Positions 8,376 through 17,046 of a stretch of 64,000 nt of DNA are shown here, in pieces (within the stretch, counting starts at the first letter, position 1; every line of letters begins with the position of its first letter). Position numbers and translations under genes: made by a program. The notes under the pieces were generated by a model that saw only the letters and a program-made list of their open reading frames with translations, did not search any database and was not told where the DNA came from. The DNA lies in NCBI GenBank assembly GCA_000383295.1, contig KB911067.1:124001-188000 (forward strand), read 5' to 3'. This DNA is from Faecalispora sporosphaeroides DSM 1294 (GTDB taxonomy: Bacteria > Bacillota > Clostridia > Oscillospirales > Acutalibacteraceae).

Positions 8376-9218
8376 ATGATTTATTTATCCGACAGCAATC
8401 AGGGCGGCTTTACCAAGGCCGACCATCTGATCCTGAATTATCTGATGAGCAACGAAACGGCGCTTTACTGCGAAACGGCCAGCGATATCTCTAAAAAGGT
8501 GGGCGTGAGCCTCGCTACCGTCGGCAGGTTTTGGCCCAAAATCGGGTTTCTTAATTTCAAGGAGTTTAAAAGAGCACAGCTCTCTCAAAGCAGCACCACC
8601 CCCGCCTCAAAGGTAAAAAACACCCTCTCCTCCCTCGCCGACTCGGATCGGGAGCCCAGCGACTGGATGGTAAATAACATTGACATGCAGGTAAACACGC
8701 TGGAAAAAACGATGAAACTGATCTCGCCCGAAGCAATTGAAACAGCGGCGCATCTGATCGCACAAAAGCAGAAAATCTATGTTTTCGCGCCGGACGCTTC
8801 CTTCGGGATCGCCCATGTGATGAAATACCGTCTGCGCCGGTTTGGAATTGAGCTGATTTTCATGGAGGGAGGGTCCGCTTTATACGAATCCCTGAATAAT
8901 ATCCGAAAGGAAGATCTGGTTCTGATCTTCTGCTTTGGCCGCGTTTTAGCGGAAACGACCGTTCTGCTCGCCCAAAAAAGCCACGTGGGATTTTCCTGCG
9001 TGATTTTCAGCGATCTTCTGGCGAACGGGCTGCAAAATTCGGAGGCCTTTCTCTACTGCTATCGGGGCGAACCGACGGAATACCATTCCATGGTGTCTTT
9101 AATGGCCGTTGTGGACAGCCTGATCATTAAAATTGCCATGGAGTCTTTTGACTCCATGGCAAGGATCAATCAGTTAAACGACTTGAGAAACAAATACCAG
9201 AAATATATTCGCCGGTAA
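8376..9218 (+). CDS. RpiR/MurR-family transcriptional regulator (HTH plus SIS domain)
   Basis: A 280-residue regulator with an N-terminal RpiR-type helix-turn-helix (about residues 15-75; segment SDISKKVGVSLATVGRF) and a C-terminal SIS domain (about 110-250) that normally senses a phosphosugar. ATG 8376 follows AAAGGAGG; an upstream in-frame ATG at 8334 lacks a site. It is divergent from the importer/isomerase operon and likely represses it until its sugar-phosphate ligand appears. The dyad ATGAAA-N6-TTTCAT between the two transcripts is the likely operator. Two terminators follow before the converging sigma-54 regulator. Confidence 0.88.
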   Translation: MIYLSDSNQGGFTKADHLILNYLMSNETALYCETASDISKKVGVSLATVGRFWPKIGFLNFKEFKRAQLSQSSTTPASKVKNTLSSLADSDREPSDWMVNNIDMQVNTLEKTMKLISPEAIETAAHLIAQKQKIYVFAPDASFGIAHVMKYRLRRFGIELIFMEGGSALYESLNNIRKEDLVLIFCFGRVLAETTVLLAQKSHVGFSCVIFSDLLANGLQNSEAFLYCYRGEPTEYHSMVSLMAVVDSLIIKIAMESFDSMARINQLNDLRNKYQKYIRR

Positions 9219-9383
9219 CGGGAAAGCGCTCGCTGAAATGGGCGGCAACACGCTTTCAGGTTGTTTGCAAAACGAGGCCTCCGTGCTTTTTCCTGTAATG
9301 CCTTTTCGTGGGTTTGGCCCGACGCTAAGGTGAAAAAGAATAGAAAAAACCATCCTGAATCATTCAAACTCAAAAAATCACCT

Positions 9384-9432
9384 AAAGAACAGATGTGGCC
9401 GCCGGAACAGTTTCGGCGGCCGTATTGTTCTT
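9384..9432. terminator. Rho-independent terminator after the RpiR gene
   Basis: An inner stem GGCCGCCG / CGGCGGCC (9397-9421) is extended by an outer AAGAACA / TGTTCTT pair and followed by seven T residues. It terminates plus-strand transcription from the regulator. The gap 9219-9559 holds this and a second hairpin and no gene. Confidence 0.75.
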
Positions 9433-9497
9433 TTTTTGAATCTTTCGCGGCATGGCGAAATCCGCTTGAAGCGAACGGGGCCATCCTGCCCCTCCAG

Positions 9498-9539
9498 AAA
9501 AAGCGTCTCCTGTTTTTCAAGAAACGGGAGACGCTTTTT
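9498..9539. terminator. Bidirectional terminator between convergent genes
   Basis: AAAAAGCGTCTCCTGTTT pairs with AAACGGGAGACGCTTTTT over 18 positions with one G-T-type mismatch and a six-base loop. A-run and T-run flanks let it work on both strands. It lies just before the end of the converging sigma-54 activator gene. Confidence 0.8.
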
Positions 9540-9552
9540 CTCATATTATGAA

Positions 9553-9570
9553 ATGAAAATTATTTTTCAT
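9553..9570. promoter_or_regulatory. Second ATGAAA-N6-TTTCAT dyad
   Basis: ATGAAA, ATTATT, TTTCAT overlaps the stop region of the sigma-54 regulator. It has the same arms and spacing as the dyad in front of the RpiR gene 1.2 kb away. Whether it is a second RpiR site or a chance AT-rich palindrome cannot be decided here. Confidence 0.3.
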
Positions 9571-11008
9571 CCTCATCCTGATATTGACAGCGGGAGGGAA
9601 GATGGTACTCCCGAATCTTGTACTGCAGCTTTCGGCGAGAGATTCCCAGGTACTGCGCCGCCTTTTCGCGATGGTTGGCGCAGGCAGTCAACGCGGCCAG
9701 CACCTCCTCCCGGCTCGGGCCGTCGGAGCGCTGCCTTGGCCGGCTGCGGGCGATGGAGAACGCGGCGGATTGGGCAGGGTACTGCCGGGCGGTATCCGCC
9801 TGGTTGGAGAGCATACCGGAGGGAATGCTGCTGATCTCGCGGGTAGCGTGCGGAGTCATGACGACCATCCGCTCCACAAAATTGCGGATTTCCCGCACAT
9901 TCCCGGGCCAGCTGTAGTTCCGGGCCTCCTCCAGTACCTCGTCGGAGAAGCTTTTCTGCAGATTATACTTCTGGCAGAAATGGTGCAGAAAATACAGGCA
10001 GAGCGGAACAATATCTTCCCTGCGCTCCCGCACCGGCGGGATGGTCAGGGGAATGACGTTGATGCGGTAGTATAAATCCTCACGGAAAGTGCCCCCGCGC
10101 ACCATTTCCTCCAAATTCTGATTGGTGGCGGCAATCAGGCGAAAATTCACCTTTTTGGCCCGGGTGGCACCGATGCGCTGGACGCTCTTTTCCTCCAGAC
10201 ATCGCAGCAGCTTGCCCTGCACGTTCATGGGGAGCGAATTGAGTTCGTCCAAAAACAGGGTGCCGCCGTCGGCGGATTCCACAAGACCGGTCTTGCCCTC
10301 CCGATTGGCGCCGGTGAAGCTCCCCTTCTCATAGCCGAACAGCTCCGCCTCGATCAGATTTTCGGGAAAAGCGGCGCAGTTGACGGTGATCAAAGGCTTG
10401 GTCTTTCGGTCGCTGTGCTCATGGATATAGTGGGCGATGACCTCTTTGCCGCAGCCGGATTCCCCATAGATCAGCACCGTAGAATCCAGCGGCGCAATGC
10501 TTTCGGCCACCGAAAGCAGCTGCCGGAATTTCGGGCTCTTGGCGATGATGCTGACCTGTTCCGCCTGGCCTATTTCTTTGGACGCAAGAATTTTGTGATC
10601 ATTGAGCAGCGTGTGATACAAATCCTCAAAGGCCTGCACATCCTGCAGTGTGGTGACGACGTACTTGACGTTGCCCTGACCGTCGAAGATCGGCGTGCCG
10701 ATGACGATGCGCATCCGCGTGGGGCCGTCTACCTGCTGAAAATCCTTGTAGTACTGCAGGCGGCTGACCCGGCGCTTTTCCCGGCAGACCAGGTCGAACA
10801 CAGAGACGTCCAGTACATGGCTGAAGTCGTGGACATTCATGTTCAGGTATTCCCTGCGGGGAATATTCCGCCAGTTGACCATCACGGTGTTCATGAAAAT
10901 AAAGTTCCCCTGTGCGTCGTAGAGGGCGATTCCGGTGTCGATATTATCCAGAACTTCAGTAAAAGGCAGTGCGTCGCACAACTCCTGAAAGGACGAAACA
11001 TCCTGCAT
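9560..11008 (-). CDS. Sigma-54-dependent activator (PAS-AAA-Fis) of the dehydratase cluster
   Basis: A 482-residue enhancer-binding protein. An N-terminal PAS domain (about residues 10-115) precedes the sigma-54 AAA+ domain with Walker A GESGCGKE, the sigma-54 contact loop GSFTGA and Walker B GGTLFLDELNS. The C-terminus has a Fis-type helix-turn-helix ending in ANHREKAAQYLGISRRKLQYKI. ATG 11008 is used, behind GGGAGG at eight bases. It lies at the end of the minus-strand dehydratase operon, whose promoter and the opposite thiolase promoter are both perfect sigma-54 types, so it is the obvious activator. The PAS domain may bind a small ligand such as the substrate acid or its CoA ester (inference). 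Confidence 0.92.
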   Translation of the reverse strand: MQDVSSFQELCDALPFTEVLDNIDTGIALYDAQGNFIFMNTVMVNWRNIPRREYLNMNVHDFSHVLDVSVFDLVCREKRRVSRLQYYKDFQQVDGPTRMRIVIGTPIFDGQGNVKYVVTTLQDVQAFEDLYHTLLNDHKILASKEIGQAEQVSIIAKSPKFRQLLSVAESIAPLDSTVLIYGESGCGKEVIAHYIHEHSDRKTKPLITVNCAAFPENLIEAELFGYEKGSFTGANREGKTGLVESADGGTLFLDELNSLPMNVQGKLLRCLEEKSVQRIGATRAKKVNFRLIAATNQNLEEMVRGGTFREDLYYRINVIPLTIPPVRERREDIVPLCLYFLHHFCQKYNLQKSFSDEVLEEARNYSWPGNVREIRNFVERMVVMTPHATREISSIPSGMLSNQADTARQYPAQSAAFSIARSRPRQRSDGPSREEVLAALTACANHREKAAQYLGISRRKLQYKIREYHLPSRCQYQDEDEK

Positions 11009-11116
11009 TGACCATGCCTCCCATCGAATCAACAGCTATGCATAGCATATCACAAATGATACAAAAAAGCCAAGAAAGAGGGGTCGTTTTCCATAAATAT
11101 TTGAGAGAAGCGGCTG

Positions 11117-12244
11117 CTACATCATGTCCCGAAAGGTTTGCAAACGGGTGCGCAGCTGCTCGAAACCACCGTTCTGCTGGTCCACCTCGATGGACAAACT
11201 CGGGATGCCCGCCCTGCGCAGATCCGCTTCAAGACAGGGCTCGTCGTACTCCTCCGGGTCGCAGAACTTCATCATGCACAGAACAACTCCCTCTGCCTCG
11301 GTCTCTCTGCACAAATCGACCATCATGCCGCCCCGGGGCTTGCCCAGCGTGTGGATCAGGCTGCAGCCGCATCGGCTGCTCCACTGCAGAGCCAGCCGTT
11401 TCAGGCCGCCGCCCCCCTTGAGCGGAATGTCGGTGCGGTACTGGCGCATCTCCTGCGCCAGATCATCCCCCACCACGGCAAATTGGTTTTCGGCCAGGAT
11501 GTCCAGCAGCTCATCCGGTTCACAGGAGATACCGCTGAGAAGAATCTTTTTGCCGGGGTGGGAGTAAACCGGGCGCTGCCTGAGCGCATCCACAATCTCC
11601 CGCACGATGGCGGTATGCTCCTGCTTCTCATAGAAAAGCGCGCTTTTCATCACCGCGTGGCGAACCCTGGGGGTGATCACATCCAGGTGCTCCGCGGCCG
11701 CAGCGGAAAACTCCCGCATGACCGCGTTGTGCTCGTTGTAGATCTGAATGGTGCGGCCGAGGGCGGCTTCGTTCATCATCCTGCCGGTGATGGTGTACAG
11801 CATGGCCAGCACAGTCTCAAACTCGCTGATCAGGTAATCCACACTGGCGGGAGAGGTGCGGTTCTGGGGATGCACAATGGGGATCATGGGAATGGAGGGC
11901 ACCCCGAAGCGCCAGTTCTGGGTCATGCAGCGCAGCGTGTCGCAGATGGCGGGGATAATGACGGCGGACATGCCCTCATACGTGCCCCTCAGGCCAAACT
12001 CCATATTGGACTGCATGATGGGGCAGGCGAAGGCAGGCAAATACCTTTTGGCAAGCTTCCATTCCGTCTGGCCGCCCCACATGCCCATGGGGATCATTCC
12101 GCAGGCGTGAACCAGCTCTTCCGGGGCGTAGTAGGGAAAGCACCCGACGACCTTTTTGCCCTGCCCCAGATAGTGCTCCAGCCTGCCGCGGGGATTGGCG
12201 CAGGCCTGCTGCAGCGTGGAAAGGTTTTGATTCAGATCAGTCAT
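11117..12244 (-). CDS. 2-hydroxyacyl-CoA dehydratase, subunit C (HadC/FldC/HgdB-like)
   Basis: A 375-residue subunit of the 2-hydroxyacyl-CoA dehydratase/benzoyl-CoA reductase D family. With its partner it removes water from (R)-2-hydroxyacyl-CoA to give (E)-2-enoyl-CoA through a ketyl radical. Cysteines for the [4Fe-4S] cluster are visible in VVGCFPYYAPEELVHACG (about residues 33-50), FACPIMQSN and CDTLRC. The start at 12244 overlaps the stop of the partner gene by eight bases, indicating coupled translation; the upstream extension in the open frame is rejected. Its place after activase and the first subunit copies the hadAIBC/fldAIBC order. The natural substrate cannot be read from sequence. 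Confidence 0.88.
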   Translation of the reverse strand: MTDLNQNLSTLQQACANPRGRLEHYLGQGKKVVGCFPYYAPEELVHACGMIPMGMWGGQTEWKLAKRYLPAFACPIMQSNMEFGLRGTYEGMSAVIIPAICDTLRCMTQNWRFGVPSIPMIPIVHPQNRTSPASVDYLISEFETVLAMLYTITGRMMNEAALGRTIQIYNEHNAVMREFSAAAAEHLDVITPRVRHAVMKSALFYEKQEHTAIVREIVDALRQRPVYSHPGKKILLSGISCEPDELLDILAENQFAVVGDDLAQEMRQYRTDIPLKGGGGLKRLALQWSSRCGCSLIHTLGKPRGGMMVDLCRETEAEGVVLCMMKFCDPEEYDEPCLEADLRRAGIPSLSIEVDQQNGGFEQLRTRLQTFRDMM

Positions 12245-13532
12245 TGCGCTTCGCCTCCTTATTTTGCTCCATGACCTCCACCAGCCCCTGAATGCGCGTT
12301 TCAAACTGGGCCTCGCTGTAATTGCGGTAGTCCGCCTGGTCGCCGTCGAAGGAGGTGAAGGGCACCCCGGTCAGCGCTGCGAGCTGGCGCTGAACCTCCA
12401 TCATCTGGCAGTCCATCACCTTGCAGCTGCGGTTGACATGGTAAATGGTACCCTCACAGCCAAATTTCCGCAGGGCCTCCAGCCGCCGTGAGATCATGGT
12501 GGTGGCGTTGTCGCCGTTGGTAGAGGCAAAGCAGTAGGCCCGGGCCATGCCGTCCAAATCCTCATACTCAATCGCCCAGGCCTTTCCGTAGCTGGAGGCA
12601 ACCATGTTGATGCCGTACTTTTTGAGCGTGCGCAGATTATGGCTGAGATAGGGCCAGCAGGCAATGCCGTCCCACGAAACGCGGAACTGCTCCTCCACCG
12701 GGAAGGTAGAGGTTCCCTCGGCGATGTGCTGCTCAATTTCGGCGTTGAGCTGCTCCAGAACGGCGGTAGAGGATTCCTTGCCCCGGTTGCACACCATTGC
12801 GGACATATAGTTGAACAGCTCGAATCCGCTCAGGGGGGAGGGCTTGCGGTCGAGCAGGTCGTTGGCCCGCTCCCACAAATAGCTGTTGCGCTGGGAAATC
12901 CGCATCACCCTCTGGAATCGCTCCTCATCCCAGGCCTTCCCGGTAAAGGCGCATAAATCCCGAATCAGCTGGTCGATCTGCGCGCGGACATAACGCACCC
13001 GGCTTTCCGTCACATAATCGTAGGGGTTGTAACAGGTGTCGATGAAGAAGATGGGAATATCCATTTGCCTGGCCAGATTCTCGTACCATTTGGTCAGCTG
13101 ATTACAGATGTTGTTGGTCAGCAGCAGAAAGTCCGGCTTTACCATCCTGCCCCCGTCGGGCAGCTCCACCCCGCTTTCACCGTTCAGAACAGCGGCATAC
13201 GCGAGGTTCAGCTTGGCGTATGCGCACAGGTCGTTGGAGTAGCCCAAAGGCCCCTCGCACTCCTGCAAAAAAGGGTCCGCCTGATGACGGGCCGCGATGC
13301 CGGCGGCGTGATTTTCCGGATAAAGCACATTCAGGCCCAGCGTCTCCGCAATCTCCTGTGGGAAGATCGAGGCGGACCACCCCACTTTTTCGCCCCGCTC
13401 TTTGGCCAGCCGTGCATTGTCAAACAGGGCCTGGGTCTGCTCGCCCAGCAGAAGCATGGACTTTGGCTTTGGGCGCCTGGGTTTTGGCGCCGGTGCGGCG
13501 GCGGTTTCCGCCGCGGTTGTCTGTTCACTCAT
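12237..13532 (-). CDS. 2-hydroxyacyl-CoA dehydratase, subunit B (HadB/FldB/HgdA-like)
   Basis: A 431-residue larger subunit of the dehydratase. After an Ala/Pro/Lys-rich N-terminal tail it shows the family core, including GWSASIFPQEIAETLGLNVLY, the FFIDTCYNPYDY segment and RSCKVMDCQM near the C-terminus, which provide cluster and active-site residues. ATG 13532 follows an AGGAGAGGG site; the 33 codons upstream are an artefact of the open frame. It begins five bases after the activase stop and overlaps the next subunit. Benzoyl-CoA reductases are a related possibility, but only two subunits and no ferredoxin are present, which favours a dehydratase. Confidence 0.88.
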   Translation of the reverse strand: MSEQTTAAETAAAPAPKPRRPKPKSMLLLGEQTQALFDNARLAKERGEKVGWSASIFPQEIAETLGLNVLYPENHAAGIAARHQADPFLQECEGPLGYSNDLCAYAKLNLAYAAVLNGESGVELPDGGRMVKPDFLLLTNNICNQLTKWYENLARQMDIPIFFIDTCYNPYDYVTESRVRYVRAQIDQLIRDLCAFTGKAWDEERFQRVMRISQRNSYLWERANDLLDRKPSPLSGFELFNYMSAMVCNRGKESSTAVLEQLNAEIEQHIAEGTSTFPVEEQFRVSWDGIACWPYLSHNLRTLKKYGINMVASSYGKAWAIEYEDLDGMARAYCFASTNGDNATTMISRRLEALRKFGCEGTIYHVNRSCKVMDCQMMEVQRQLAALTGVPFTSFDGDQADYRNYSEAQFETRIQGLVEVMEQNKEAKRND

Positions 13533-13537
13533 GATAA

Positions 13538-14323
13538 TCAACCCTCTCCTTTTCTTCGCTTTTCCCATGCCAGAACCGCGGCGCCGACGGCGCCCGCCGA
13601 CTGGCACAGCGGATGAACCAGAATGCGGCACCCCATCTCCTGCTCCATGGCATGAACCACCCCGGTGTTCAGGGCGACTCCTCCGCTCATGGCCACGTCG
13701 GGGCTGCGCTCCAGGCGCAGCGACATGCCGGCCACACGCTTCGCCACCGAGCGGTGAATTCCCGCCACAATGTCCTCAACGGGAACATTGGAAGACAGCT
13801 GAGAGATCACCTCCGATTCGGCGAACACCGTGCAGGTATTGCTGATGCTGACCGGATGCCGGGATTTTTGGGACAGAGGCCCAAGCTCGCCGATCTCCAC
13901 GTTCAAAACCCGGGCCATCACGTCGAGGAACCGCCCCGTACCCGCCGCGCATTTGTCGTTCATCTGGAACGCGGCGAGCAGGCCCTTATCCGTAATACTC
14001 ATCGCCTTGGCGTCTTGACCGCCGATGTCGATAACAGTATGTACCGTGGGCAGCAAAAAGTGAATTCCCTTCGCGTGGCAGCTCAGCTCGCTGATCTGCT
14101 CGTCGGCAGCGTCGCAGTTCATCCGGCCGTAGCCCGTCACCACCGTGTAGCTGATCTCCGGCTGCGAAAGGCCGCACAGCGCAAACACCTTTTTCAAAAC
14201 GCGCCCCGGGCCTGCCGTACCGGTGCCCAGCGGCTCTACCGCGTGAGCGGCAAGCTCGGCGCCGTCCCGCAGAATCACCGCCTTGCTGGAGGTGGAACCG
14301 ATATCGATTCCCAGTGTATACAT
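13538..14323 (-). CDS. Dehydratase activator ATPase (HadI/FldI/HgdC-like)
   Basis: A 261-residue BadF/BadG/BcrA/BcrD-type ASKHA ATPase. It injects one electron into the dehydratase with ATP hydrolysis, and the dimer holds a [4Fe-4S] cluster. Visible signs are the first phosphate loop GIDIGSTSSKAVIL at the N-terminus, IDIGGQDAKAM (about residues 96-106), the cluster Cys in NDKCAAGTGRFLD and the second Cys in SNTCTVFAESEV. The length of about 260 matches HgdC/HadI. It sits between the CoA-transferase and both dehydratase subunits, as in known hadAIBC loci. Oxygen sensitivity of such proteins implies a strict anaerobe. Confidence 0.92.
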   Translation of the reverse strand: MYTLGIDIGSTSSKAVILRDGAELAAHAVEPLGTGTAGPGRVLKKVFALCGLSQPEISYTVVTGYGRMNCDAADEQISELSCHAKGIHFLLPTVHTVIDIGGQDAKAMSITDKGLLAAFQMNDKCAAGTGRFLDVMARVLNVEIGELGPLSQKSRHPVSISNTCTVFAESEVISQLSSNVPVEDIVAGIHRSVAKRVAGMSLRLERSPDVAMSGGVALNTGVVHAMEQEMGCRILVHPLCQSAGAVGAAVLAWEKRRKGEG

Positions 14324-14349
14324 AAGGTACCAAGTCCCCTTTCCGGCAG

Positions 14350-15552
14350 CTATTTGATTTCTTCTGACCGGCGCATGGCGTTGATTTGCTCCTGTGTATA
14401 GCCGATCTCTTTGAGAACCTCGTCCGTATCCCGCCCGATGGAGCCGGAGGTGCGGCAGGGGATCGCGGACGGGTCGATCGAGCCGAAGTGCACCGGGCCA
14501 TTTGAAAACACGGTCTTGGTTCCATCCGAATATTCGTAGAAATAGGTATAATGGTTCGCCTGCACCTGCGGGTCGTAAGGAACGTCCTTAAAGTGATGCA
14601 AAACCTCGTGTGGGAGGTCGTGGGCGTCCAGCAGCTCATGCCAGTAAGAGACCGGCTGTTCCGCAAATTTTTTGTCCAGAATTCTGGTCAGCTCGCTTCT
14701 GTTCTCGTAGTACGCCTCGGAGGTGGAAAATCTGGGGTCTGCGGCAATCTCGGGCATACCGATCACCTGGCAGAATTCCGGAAAGCGCCGGTAATCGATA
14801 ATGGCAAGGTAAAACCATTCCCCGTCGGCACTCTGGTAGGTGTTGCTGCCGGCGTGTCCGCAGTCATAGCGGTCGCGGGGCAGCTTGCGCCCGTTAAAGC
14901 CGTTTAAAATGCCCGTGCAGTTGATAAAGGTGCCGGCCTGCAGCAGCGAGACATCCACCTTATCCCCCTCCCCCGTAACGGATCGCTGATAAAGTGCGGC
15001 GGCGATGCCGCCGGACAAGGCGACGGCCACGCTGTGGTCGCCGATTCCACCCACGGGGATCAGCGGCGGGCCGCCGGCCGGGGCAAGGTCGGCCATCAGG
15101 CCGGTTCTGGCAAAAAACACCGTGTAATCGTACCCGGGGCGGGAGCTTTCCGGCCCCTCGCTGCCGTAGCCCAGCACGGAAGCGTGAATCAGGCGTGGAA
15201 AAGACTTTTTCAGCTGCTCGTAAGTAAGGCCCATTGGCTCCAGTGCCTGAACGCGGTAGTTGGTGATAAAGATGTCCGCTCCGGACAGGAGCCTCATTAT
15301 GGCGTCGCGCCCCGCCTCCGTTCTCAGGTTCAGGCAGACGAAGCGCTTGTTCATGTTCTGCACATCAAAATTGGGATTCGCGTCCTTTGTGCAGGGGGAA
15401 AGCGTGGTGCCCGCCTGCTTGCGCCACGCGTCGCCGTTGACCGATTCCACCTTGATGACGTCGGCGCCCCATTCGGCCAGTATCCGGGCGGTCATCGGGC
15501 CGGCCAGCATGGTGGACAGCTCTACCACACGAATGTTTTCCATTGGTTTCAT
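14350..15552 (-). CDS. Family III CoA-transferase (CaiB/BaiF; HadA/FldA-like)
   Basis: A 400-residue formyl-CoA-transferase-type enzyme. The N-terminal VVELSTMLAGPMTARILAEW and ADVIKVE segments, the nucleotide-loop region near FVCLNLRTEAGRDAI and the catalytic Asp within the PGYDYTVFFARTG region are typical. It should move CoA from an acyl-CoA product onto the incoming 2-hydroxy acid, as FldA does for phenyllactate and HadA for 2-hydroxyisocaproate. ATG 15552 follows GGAGG by eight bases. It lies between the crotonase and the activator genes in the operon. Donor and acceptor acids are unknown. Confidence 0.88.
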   Translation of the reverse strand: MKPMENIRVVELSTMLAGPMTARILAEWGADVIKVESVNGDAWRKQAGTTLSPCTKDANPNFDVQNMNKRFVCLNLRTEAGRDAIMRLLSGADIFITNYRVQALEPMGLTYEQLKKSFPRLIHASVLGYGSEGPESSRPGYDYTVFFARTGLMADLAPAGGPPLIPVGGIGDHSVAVALSGGIAAALYQRSVTGEGDKVDVSLLQAGTFINCTGILNGFNGRKLPRDRYDCGHAGSNTYQSADGEWFYLAIIDYRRFPEFCQVIGMPEIAADPRFSTSEAYYENRSELTRILDKKFAEQPVSYWHELLDAHDLPHEVLHHFKDVPYDPQVQANHYTYFYEYSDGTKTVFSNGPVHFGSIDPSAIPCRTSGSIGRDTDEVLKEIGYTQEQINAMRRSEEIK

Positions 15553-15634
15553 ATAAAAATCCTCCCTAAATTTTTGCTGTCTGATCCGATCAGAGCCGCC
15601 GTCAGCGAACCGGCGTCTTTGATTCTCCGGCGGT

Positions 15635-16423
15635 TCAGCGCCCTTTGAATTGGGCCGGGCGTTTTTCCAGAAAAGCGGCGGTTCCCTCTTTTCTGTCCTC
15701 CGTGCTGAACGCGATGGTCTGGGCCAGGCGCTCGATCATCAGGCCGGTGTTGATGTCTGTCTCGTAGCCCAGATTGACGGCCATTTTCGCCATCGTGATC
15801 GCCACCGGCCCCTTGGCCATAATCTGGCGCGCCATCTCCTGTGCCGCGGCCATCAGGGCATCCCGGTCGTCCTCCGTCACCTGGTTGACAAGGCCGATGG
15901 CCTCGGCCTCCTCGGCGGTGATGATTTTCCCGGTGTAGATCAGCTCTTTGGCCTTGCCCAGCCCCACCAGCCGGCTCAGCCGCTGGGTGCCGCCCGCGCC
16001 GGGGATGATGCTCAGGCCAACCTCCGGCTGCCCCAGTCTGGAGCGCCGGGTGGCAATTCGGATATCGCAGGCCATGGCCAGCTCGCAGCCGCCCCCCAAA
16101 GCGTAGCCGTTAATGGCGCAGATGACGGGCTTATACAGATCCTCCAGATTTTTTAAAGCCGCCGGCGCAGTGCCCAGCAGCATTTTCAAATAGTCCCGGT
16201 CATGGATTTCGCGGATGTCCGCGCCGCTCGCCAAAGCCTTTTCCCCCGCACCGGTGACGATCACCACTCTGATCTGGTCATCCTCCCGGGCGCATTGAAC
16301 AGCCGCGCTGATGTCCCCCCACATTTCGGGGGTGAGAGCATTGCGAGCCTCGGGGCGATTCAGCGTCAAATATAAGATGCCGTCCCGGATTTCATAGAGA
16401 ATATTATCAAAATGTATCCCCAC
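15635..16423 (-). CDS. Enoyl-CoA hydratase (crotonase family)
   Basis: A 262-residue crotonase. Both catalytic Glu residues appear present, in ALGGGCELAMACDIRIA (about residues 108-124) and LGQPEVGLSIIPGAGGTQRL (about 132-151), so true hydratase activity on 2-enoyl-CoA is expected. The oxyanion-hole segment ASGADIREI is also seen. The start is GTG at 16423 behind AAGGAG. It is the first gene of the minus-strand sigma-54 operon. In this setting it would hydrate the enoyl-CoA formed by the dehydratase to 3-hydroxyacyl-CoA, turning a normally reductive pathway into an oxidative one (inference). Confidence 0.9.
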   Translation of the reverse strand: MGIHFDNILYEIRDGILYLTLNRPEARNALTPEMWGDISAAVQCAREDDQIRVVIVTGAGEKALASGADIREIHDRDYLKMLLGTAPAALKNLEDLYKPVICAINGYALGGGCELAMACDIRIATRRSRLGQPEVGLSIIPGAGGTQRLSRLVGLGKAKELIYTGKIITAEEAEAIGLVNQVTEDDRDALMAAAQEMARQIMAKGPVAITMAKMAVNLGYETDINTGLMIERLAQTIAFSTEDRKEGTAAFLEKRPAQFKGR

Positions 16424-16493
16424 TGTCTTTCAATCTCCTTTCCGTCGATTCAGCAGAGGCAGACCCTCTATATGCTTCTGCTCAGGGTGAATC

Positions 16494-16509
16494 AGCAAGA
16501 AGTGTGCCA
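16494..16509 (-). promoter_or_regulatory. Sigma-54 promoter of the crotonase-dehydratase operon
   Basis: On the minus strand the sequence is TGGCAC, ACTTC, TTGCT. The TGG and GC elements are separated by exactly ten bases, matching the -24/-12 sigma-54 consensus. The predicted transcript start is about 60 bases before the crotonase GTG. Confidence 0.85.
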
Positions 16510-16535
16510 AGTAATTCCTCCTCATTTCAAATTCT

Positions 16536-16610
16536 TTGCATAAAAAAGGCCGGGGGCTGCCGGAAACGTTCCGGCAGGCCGCCCGGCCTGGGAGAGCAAA
16601 TTTTATGCAA
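16536..16610. repeat. Large compound palindrome in the divergent control region
   Basis: Nested arms are TTGCATAAAA / TTTTATGCAA, GGCCGGG / CCCGGCC and CTGCCGGAA / TTCCGGCAG, with an ACG centre. It lies just upstream of the minus-strand sigma-54 promoter and may isolate the two divergent units or mark an older intergenic repeat. No gene is seen between 16424 and 17046. Confidence 0.6.
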
Positions 16611-16707
16611 TTGAAAAAATTTCGGACGGAAAAGAGGTATACCGCAGGCTCTTTTTAAATTGGAACCGCAGGCGAACGCCTTCCTATTTTTAAAGAGAAA
16701 TAAAAAA

Positions 16708-16761
16708 TTGTGCAAAGAAATTGCACAATGCGTGCATATGCACAATGATATGTGCATTTCA
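16708..16761. promoter_or_regulatory. Candidate enhancer sites for the sigma-54 activator
   Basis: A cluster of TGCACAA-type elements: TTGTGCAA, 5 nt, TTGCACAA (16708-16728), a 12-bp palindrome GTGCATATGCAC (16732-16743), then TATGTGCAT and TTTCACAA. The cluster is about 200 bp from both sigma-54 promoters, a normal distance for an enhancer serving both arms. Confidence 0.6.
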
Positions 16762-16954
16762 CAAAAGAATGAACCTCCCCACCAATGCGGCGACCGGTTC
16801 CGGCACAACGGCGGGAATCTTTTTAGCGGATGGCATCGGGTGCACGAAAAATTGCCCCGCGTCCGGAGAGCACCCAAAAACAGCGGGGTTTTCAACAAAA
16901 AAAGCGGAGCTTCCTCTCTTTCTTCCATTCATTTTTCATCTTGCAAAAATGGAT

Positions 16955-16970
16955 TGGCACAGAGATTGCT
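16955..16970 (+). promoter_or_regulatory. Sigma-54 promoter of the thiolase operon
   Basis: TGGCAC, AGAGA, TTGCT on the plus strand, again with exactly ten bases between TGG and GC. The expected transcript start is about 65 bases before the thiolase ATG. It mirrors the promoter at 16494-16509. Confidence 0.85.
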
Positions 16971-17046
16971 TTATCACGTTAACAGAAACTGTGTACCAAA
17001 AATCCCGCCGCATTGCGGCAGGACTTTGTGAAGGGGGAATCTCTTG

